Source of the DNA: Manduca sexta
Lineage: Eukaryota; Arthropoda; Insecta; Lepidoptera; Sphingidae
Assembly: GCF_014839805.1 (NCBI RefSeq)
Contig: NC_051131.1
Span: forward strand, 6,498,913 to 6,562,912
Direction of reading: 5' to 3'
DNA: 64,000 nucleotides
The translations under genes and the position numbers were made by a program. The stretch's first letter is position 1, and every line of letters starts with the position of its first letter. The notes beneath the pieces are model-generated. The model was not told the origin of the DNA. It did not search any database and worked only from the letters and a program-made list of their open reading frames with translations. Shown here one piece after another: positions 56,703-64,000 of the stretch.

Positions 56703-57184
56703 TATACTATTATTTTACTTCGACAAGATTAATGTGAATCTGTCGTGTGTTAGACACCAAAAATCCAGGACAATTTGTTAACTGGTATTCATATTTGTTG
56801 ACAAGCAATTGCATTACAGTAAATATATTTATATAAAATATTATCGAATTTAATTTTGATTTCGTCTTGTATCATTAGTCAACTTAGTCACGGTATTAGT
56901 GTTGTGTTTAAAATACTAAGTCACTCACATATAAAATTACAAAAATATGTTTGTAACCTATGCTGTTCATAAGAAATTTCAATTTTTTATTTTACATATA
57001 TGATGTACACATAAGTACCTATTTAAGTAATAACAATTTCTTTCACCATTTATGCTAGTAATATGTTATATTAAAATACTTTTTATCAATATTCAAATTA
57101 TAAAACCATTCACCTAATATAGACACAAATGCACATTTTGAGCACAAAGATATAATAATAAATACAATTTTCATATATGATTGT

Positions 57185-57190
57185 TTTATT
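57185..57190 (-). promoter_or_regulatory. Candidate polyadenylation signal of NCBP3
   Basis: AATAAA on the minus strand, about 310 bp beyond the stop codon. Other AT-rich hexamers are nearby, so it is only a candidate. Confidence 0.35.
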
Positions 57191-57501
57191 TCATGTAAAC
57201 TAAATGTTTCACATAATATTTAAATACCAGGCATTTTAGTTGATTGTGTTCCCTTCAGTATAAGATCAACCAAAAATATGGTATAAACTAAGATATGAGC
57301 AAATTCATTTCATCATTATTTTAGTTGATTTAAAAAGCTGTTTTGCTTATTTAATTTTCAGCTTAAAGTTAAATCATTTCTCATTTTTAAAAATACTCAA
57401 ATAATAATGTGAATATGATGTGATTTTCTTATTAAAAGTAATATTGTTTAACTATGTATAGTAATAAACTTAATTTGTTTTGCATAGGAATTGTTTTTAC
57501 T

Positions 57502-60347
57502 CTAATTATTGTCAATTTCAATACGCAAGTTAGACTGTTTTGATTTACTTAGTCTTTCTCGAAGGTCATCAGGTTTCTTTTGTTTTCTTGATTTGATTAT
57601 TTGTCTCAAATCACTTCCTGCTCCAGCAGTACTACTCGGTGCATCTTCTAACCTAGACCAAATGCTATTATCCTCATTATTTTTGCTACGAACCTTTTGT
57701 ACTTTACTCATAATATTGCTATAATAAAGGTTTTTAGGCGATGAATCATCACTAGACGAAGCGTCTTCATCGGGTAAAATTCTTTCACCTAATCGAGATT
57801 GTATGTTTTGGCTTTTCTCCGGTTTATTGTGATATTTAAATTTATCTGATAATTTTGTTGTCTCTCTATGTGAGTAGTGACTCTGGTTGTTAATAACTTC
57901 TATAGATAAAGGAGCAAATTTATCTGTATACTCTTCTTTAGGCAGATTTGAAACATATTTTTGTTTTTGCTTTTTCTCTTCATCATCAGCATGCATACGC
58001 ATTCTTGGCGTCTTAGATTTTGATATCCATTCAGAATCTGAATTACTGTCATCATCAGTGTAATTATAATTCACACTGTGAGGTCTTTTGCCCAACCTCA
58101 TTGCTATCCTTTTATTTTTAATTGGAATTATTTTCTCTGGTTGTTCTATTTCATCTTCATAGTCATGCTTTACATATTTAGTCCCAAACACCTCTTGATG
58201 ATCATAAACACCCCAAGATTTACATAGATCACCCCAAGGGTTCTTACTAGCAGAATCAAATTCACGGTCATAATATTCAACATAACTCTTATTTTCATTT
58301 TTCTTTTTAACAATTTTTTTGTCACCATTAGTTGCAAAGCGCATAAATATCAAATCTTTCCTTGGATGTGGTACACCTTCTCTCCAATGATAATTAGATT
58401 TTTCAACAAGTGTCTCTTTCAAATGTTGATCATTAATTTCTCGAGAATGTGCTAACAAGGCCAAAGCAGCTGATATGTGATCCTGACAGACCACATTACC
58501 TGTAATTTGAAATAATTAAAACCTGTTTAATAATTTTTTACCATTTGTACAATTAGGTTCTCCAGATTTCTCTCTGATTGCAACAATGCAACTAAAGATT
58601 GCCTTGTACTCTGGCTGCCTGGGTGGCTACATTTGTTGAAATATTTATTACATATATATCTAAAGATAAACTTCTTTTCACAAAAATATTTTGATATTAT
58701 AGTTAATTTATTCAAACTCGAATAGAGTATTTGACTCATTTTTAACCCTGACCAAAAAAGAGTGGTGTTATAAGTTAAAGGTGTCTGTGTCATAAAGATC
58801 TAGTAGTTCCTAAGTGAATGGACGTATGATGATGATTTTTTTTTGTCTGAATGCTGATGTGATTGAGATGGTTCTTTGGTATAATTTAAGAAAATCTATT
58901 CAAGCATTTAAAGATCTTGTCCTATTTTCGCAGGGCCAATTAATTTTAAATTTGATATACTAGTACTTTGGTAGTATGGTCTAAGATGTGACCTTGAGTT
59001 GATGCTGCAGAATACATCACATATAGAATAGTGTACAAAATCAAACACAGGAAAATACCCTATTTAGGGCTTCCAATCACACAATAGCAAGACAACAATA
59101 TTCCAAGTTCCCGCCTCATTTTCCTGCCACACATGTTGCGGGATTGTTGGTGCAGAATATACGGCACTAACTTAAGTTTTGTGAAGATTCAGGTAAAAAT
59201 ATTTATGGTTTTTAATTTAATTGATGTCTGATGGTATATAGATTGGCCTCCAATTAGAATACCTAAAAACTGATGAGAAATGATTATCCTTCACCAAATA
59301 ACACAATGGTGCTGGCATGTTTAAAACCAACTTTATTATATAGGCTGATTAGCCTGTATAATAACTAGAGTGGGACACATTTACATGTGTCATTATAGTA
59401 AATTTTAAAGTACTATCTGATTGATCTGTTGCTGATAGTAAAATTTAAATGTTAAATGTTCATAGGATTAAAAAAAATGTATTCTACTGTTATTCACATT
59501 GAAAGCCCTAAATTGCACCACAAGGCATAAAATAGATTATGAGAAAAATTCAAAATGTATGATGATTCATTAAATATTTTAATAAAACCTGGCAAAAACC
59601 AATGAATAGCTATTGTAATAATATCACCACATTGTTAATTTATTACTCAGTACTGATTTATAATGTAGCTCGGGCTAAGACTAGAACATGCAAAAAATTA
59701 AGTATTATTCATAAAAAATCTACTCACAGGAGGTATTGTCAATCCATTCTAGAGATAAAGGCTTATAATCTTCTAAATATTGAAAAATTTCTTTCGTAGT
59801 AAGACCATCAATACCACTTAAATGAATTGAATCAAAACGGAAATGTCTTTCATTTCCAATTTCTATACCAAAATTTTCATACAAGTCATCAATTTGTTTT
59901 TGGGTAATTACTCTGTTGCCAGTGAGGTTTAATCCAAACCTTCTAGCTCTTTCTTCTAATTTAATGGCATCAACTTTCTCCAACTTTTTTATTACTAACC
60001 CATTTTTTCTGTCTTATATAACTGAAAATGAAAGTGCTTCAAAGTTAAATTGCAATATTACTACGATCATTTGTATCAAATTAACCTCAGAGCAAAAATC
60101 TATTATTCAAAAACCTTGATGTTTACCTTAAGTACTTATATTGCTCTGAAGATATGATTAAGTTAGTATGAATTAAAAGGTGTGAAGAAACAAGATACAA
60201 AGTATCTAAAACCATTTTAAGTGCATTGCATTAACATAAAATATTACTAACCAATGTCGAAGGTTCAGTTTCTAAAACAGTATCTTTCACATCTTCATCT
60301 ACAACCATGGTATTATCATCGCTCATTTCCCCGTCTTCTCTGTCCAT
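57502..60347 (-). CDS. NCBP3: Nuclear cap-binding protein subunit 3, three coding exons
   Basis: Exon 1 is 60347-60252 (32 codons, MDREDGEMSDDN). Exon 2 runs from about 59990 to 59728, and exon 3 is 58499-57502. The junction of exons 2 and 3 is exact: TSC|NVV, donor GTGAGT, acceptor TTACAG. The acceptor of exon 2 is uncertain because no strong pyrimidine tract fits phase. Product about 450 residues. The N-terminal region (KLEERARRFGL, then IHLSGIDGLTTKEIFQYLED, then LEWIDNTSCNVVC) is the RRM-type domain of the family. MRFATNGDKK, MRLGKRPHS and IWSRLEDAPS are conserved family blocks separated by acidic and basic low-complexity linkers. Known family role: binds capped RNA with NCBP1, and associates with the exon-junction complex and ARS2 in mRNA export. 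It converges with MICAL-like. The human protein is longer, the difference being mostly linker. Confidence 0.9.
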
Positions 60348-60751
60348 ATTGTTCGTTTTAGGCAAATTAAGGTATCGAAGAATAAAGTGTAATATGTTAT
60401 AATGAAGTTTAGCAATAAATTCTCGTTTTATATTACGTCTCGAAATGAATGCGTTGTAAATTGTAAACGACAAGATATTGTTATTTGTCAGATCTGCGAT
60501 GCAGACTCCAGTGTTGCCAACTTGTCTATAATATGTCAAAATAATTACAGGAAAATAAGCAGTAAACTCTAAGGTTTTTACTATCGATATGTTTTTACGA
60601 TATTTTTATGCTAGTGGTGAACTGTGTCATTTTAAATCATATCGATAAATAAATATAATGTTCAGATTCAGAGGATAGCCTTATTCCGTTATATAGAGTT
60701 TCGTTTTGGTTGACAAAACTTTAGGTTACGTTTTGTACTAACATAATAGAC

Positions 60752-62291
60752 CTCAGAACAAGAACAAGCATAGAAGGAATCTAAATTACCCTCATATACT
60801 TATCTTATTTTTTTAAATAGACCAAAACCATTGAAAAGAACGAGACAAACATTATGTTGCTAAGGTCGGCTTGCGTACACTTTAATATAATCAAATGGTT
60901 ACCTTTGGTCATCTTTATGATGCCGAATTAAAAAGCAAATAAAATGTCAAATGTTCCTTTTGCCAATCTCAAAACAATGTCACAAACGCGCCCACACAAT
61001 TTAGTTACGTTATATTTCAGCGCGTGCTTTTCAAAAGTGGCCTCATGTTGTGTAATATTTTTGTTGTTAATTTTAATAAATACTCAGTGCTGTTTAAGTA
61101 AAATATAGCCCTAGGAACAAGCTATGGCCTGCGTTATTGTGTGTTGTAAATCTCATTATTCTCGTAAAGAAAATGAAACTGAAATGATCAGCTTCCATCG
61201 GTGAGTAAACAAAAAACCTAATATATTTGCATAAACCCTGTACATAAGTGCAAAAAGTGTTATTAATTATACTTTATTATGCCATTGTCATATTATAATC
61301 TGCTGTTGGCCATTCGATCCAGTCATTATTAAGTATTTTTCATTTTTACCAATTTACGTAGTCTTTTTCAATAGTGTTGTGCTGCATATTCTGTCGATAA
61401 CATGGATGTTAGTATATTGTAGTTTACTATCTTGCATAAATTGCCTTTTACTTTCAATATATGGTGGTGTAGTGGTAAAAGCCACTTGGAAACCGTGCGC
61501 GAAGGCTGGGGTTGAGGAAACTATCTGATTTTCATAGTGTGTTTCATACAATGTGTTTCATTGCAGATTCCCCACAAATGATGCTATGAGGCAAAAATGG
61601 ATCGTTTCCATAGCTCGTCCCAATTGGCATTGGAAAAAACAGCACCGTGTTTGCTCTAAGCATTTCGACAAAGTTTTATTAACATTGAAATAAGTTATCA
61701 AACATATGTGACATGAATGATACCGCTGTGTTTTAATTTTACTGTCCCATTTTAGTAGTTTCTGTCAAATCACACTTCTTGGGCATCTTTTAATCCCTAA
61801 GAAAGTCAGAAAAGAACAGAAGGCGTACTGGCTTTCTCCTAGACGAAATTCGGCCGATTTCTTGTTTGTTACTTACAGCGCTTTACATTCCTTCCGAAAT
61901 TTCTAACATTTTCTTAATTTAATAATCTAAAAGCTTTAGACAAAATTTAGCTCGAAAAAAGCCGGTAGTTCTATAATTTATTGTAATTTAACAGCTTCTT
62001 AATGAGTGTTTTTATATACCCAGACTTCTTTTGGTACTTGAATACCAAATCATGGTATTGATATATTTTTTTGCCTTTATCTAAAATAGCAATTTCCAAC
62101 GGTTTGTAGTTGGCTGACCGAAAAGTGTCTATTTCAGCAGGTCTGTGAATTTACCATAGCCGATAGACAAAGCATCTGTCGATATCGATAAGATGTCAGT
62201 TAGGATCGCAACACAATTAAATTTCTTGCTGTCTAAGACAGAGTACACTCAAATGTCATAGTGTTACTTCTATGCTTGTCATTGTTCTGAG
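60752..62291 (+). mobile_element. Single THAP P-like element (1.54 kb) with 8-bp target duplication
   Basis: It starts CTCAGAACAAGAACAAGC and ends (inverted) CTCAGAACAATGACAAGC. The inverted ends match over roughly 25 bp with few mismatches. TAATAGAC flanks at 60744-60751 and 62292-62299. The THAP mini-gene sits near the left end. The middle and right parts include an internal hairpin (ACAGCG..ATTCCTTCCGAAATT) and a TATCGATATCGATA-type palindrome near 62185-62195. No catalytic transposase region. This copy is the best reference for the unit length. Confidence 0.85.
61124..61693 (+). CDS. THAP-domain mini-protein, third copy
   Basis: Exons 61124-61200 and 61567-61693, same lengths, phase and splice signals as the copy at 2015. 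The 67-codon frame is open. Zinc ligands C3, C8, C55 and H58 are kept. Differences include Gly7 to Cys (VCC), Asn-Ser to His-Tyr near residue 11, and Asp30 to Asn. An extra cysteine directly beside a zinc ligand could disturb folding. Confidence 0.6.
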
Positions 62292-62336
62292 TAATAGACC
62301 TAAAAATCTAGAATGTTTGTTGGCTATCATGATAGC

Positions 62337-63934
62337 CTCAGAACAATGACAAGCATAGAAGTAACACTATGACATTTGAGCGTACTCTGTCTTAGACAGC
62401 AAGAAATTTAATTGTGTTGCGGTCCCTTCTGACATCTTATCGATATCGATAGATGCGTTATCTATCGGCTATGGTAAATTCACAGACCTGCTAAAATAAA
62501 CACTTTTCGGTCAGTCAACTACAAACCGCTGCAAATTGCTGCTATTTTAGATAAAGGCTAAAAAAAAGATATCAAAACTCTGATTTGGTATTCAAGTACC
62601 AGAAGAAGTCTGGATATATAAAAGCACTCGTTAAGAAGCTGTTAAATTACATAAACAATGGAACTACCGGCTTTCTTCGAACTAAATTTTGTCCAATTTT
62701 CATTTGCTATTTACAGCAGTTTTCATGCCTTCCGAAATGTCATTCACACAAAAATGGTTTAGCATTTAGATTATTAAATTAAGCAAATGTTAGAAAATTC
62801 AGAAGGAATGGAAACCGCTGTAAATAACATACAAGAAATCGGCCGGAATTTCGTCTAGGAGAAAACCAGCACCCCTTCTGTTCTTTTCTGACTTTCTTAG
62901 GGATTAAAAGAAACCCAAGAGGTGTGATTTGACAGAAGCTACTAAAATGGGACAGTAAAATTAAAACCCAGCGGTATCATTCATGTCACATATGTTTAAT
63001 AACTTATTTCAATGTTAATAAAACTTTGCAGAAATGCTTAGAGCAAACACGGTGCTGTTTTTTCCAATGCCAATTGGGATCCATTTTTTCCTCATAACAT
63101 CATCTTTGGGGAATCTGCAATGAAACACATTGTATGAAACACACTATGAAAATCAGATAGTTTCCTCGACCCCAGCCTTCGTGCACGGTTTCCAAGTGGC
63201 TTTTACCACTACACCACCGTATATTGTAAGTAAAAGGCAATTTATGCAAAATAGTAAACTACAATATACTAACATCTATGTTATCGACAGAATATGCAGC
63301 ACAACACTATTGAACTCGACTACGTAAACTGGTAAAAATGAAAAATACTTAATAATTACTGTATCGAATGGCCAACAGCAGATTATAATATGACTACAGC
63401 ATAATAAAGTATAATTAATAACGCTTTTTGCACTTATGTAGAGGGTTTAAGCAAATATATTGGGTTTTTTGTTTACTCACCGATGGAAGCTGATGATTTC
63501 AGTTTCATTTTCTTTAGGAGAAGAATGAAATTTACATCCCACAATAACGCAGGCCATTGCTTGTTCGTAGGACTATATTTTATTTAAACAGCACTGTGTA
63601 TTTATTAAAATTAACAACAAAAATATTACAAAACATGTAGCTACTTTTGAAAAGCAATGCTTGAATGAAGTATAACGTAACTAAATTGTGTGGGCGCGTT
63701 TGTGACATTGTTTTGTGGTTGGCAAGTGGGCACATTTGACATTTTATTTGCTTTTTAATTCGGCATCCTAAAGATGACCAAAGGTAACCATTTGATTATT
63801 TTAAAGTGTACGCAAGCCGACCTTAGCAACATAATATTTGTCTCATTCTTTTCAACGGTTTTGGCCTATTTGAAAAAATAGGATAAGTATATGAGGGTAA
63901 TTTAGATTCCTTCTATGCTTGTTCTTATTCTGAG
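62337..63934 (-). mobile_element. Single THAP P-like element, opposite orientation, with 8-bp target duplication
   Basis: Flanked by ATGATAGC at 62329-62336 and 63935-63942. The ends are CTCAGAACAATGACAAGC and (inverted) CTCAGAATAAGAACAAGC. It lies only 45 bp from the element at 60752-62291, tail to tail. It is otherwise colinear with that copy along its 1.6 kb. Confidence 0.85.
63004..63557 (-). pseudogene. Broken THAP mini-gene, fourth copy
   Basis: Exon 1 (63481-63557) is intact. Exon 2 (63004-63114) has lost 16 bp between the WI(V) codons and NWHW, which shifts the frame before the second pair of zinc ligands. Splice signals are still present. Confidence 0.7.
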
Positions 63935-64000
63935 ATGATAGCTTACAATTGGCCGCCATTATTGACGCTAGATTTATAATTGTTGGACTTATTTATAGTA

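Overview
The window is nuclear DNA of an insect, almost certainly a moth or butterfly. The evidence is spliced genes with GT-AG introns, AT-rich non-coding DNA, and a mobile-element set typical of Lepidoptera: Helitrons running from TC to a hairpin plus CTAG, tRNA-derived SINEs with A and B boxes, and LINEs of the RTE, Jockey and R1 types. No bacterial, viral or organellar gene was seen.

Four host genes can be supported. (1) A single-exon minus-strand gene (9946-11478) encodes a secreted, Gly/Pro/Tyr/Gln-rich 510-residue protein whose layout resembles prion proteins. (2) A three-exon plus-strand gene (13043-27055) encodes a small secreted protein built from a repeated two-cysteine module. Its two introns are filled with mobile elements. 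(3) A 14-exon plus-strand MICAL-like gene (41573-51551) encodes 890 residues: CH domain, LIM domain, three NPF motifs and a C-terminal Rab-binding coiled coil. (4) A minus-strand gene (57502-60347) encodes the nuclear cap-binding protein NCBP3, convergent with MICAL-like.

The rest is mostly mobile DNA. From left to right: a 4.3-kb palindromic composite at 1.4-5.7 kb whose arms each carry a spliced THAP-domain mini-gene; Helitrons and MITEs; a 5'-truncated RTE LINE with an open frame (16.8-19.1 kb); an internally deleted Copia element with both LTRs (24.4-26.4 kb); a 1.8-kb non-autonomous hAT element (27.8-29.6 kb); a Jockey LINE with intact ORF1 and decayed ORF2 (32.2-37.6 kb); an R1-type LINE (37.9-40.3 kb) plus two further pieces of the same family; and several SINEs.

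The most interesting signal is the THAP family. Four copies lie in two tail-to-tail pairs, at 1.4-5.7 kb and 60.75-63.93 kb. At the second locus each copy is flanked by its own perfect 8-bp target duplication (TAATAGAC and ATGATAGC). At the first locus the whole composite is flanked by CTGTAGTA. Each copy is only about 1.5-1.6 kb and encodes a 67-codon, two-exon protein that is a bare THAP zinc finger. The intron position and phase are those I recall for vertebrate THAP genes. No transposase catalytic region is present. The best reading is a non-autonomous P-superfamily-like element that still encodes a DNA-binding-only protein. Three of the four copies keep the reading frame.
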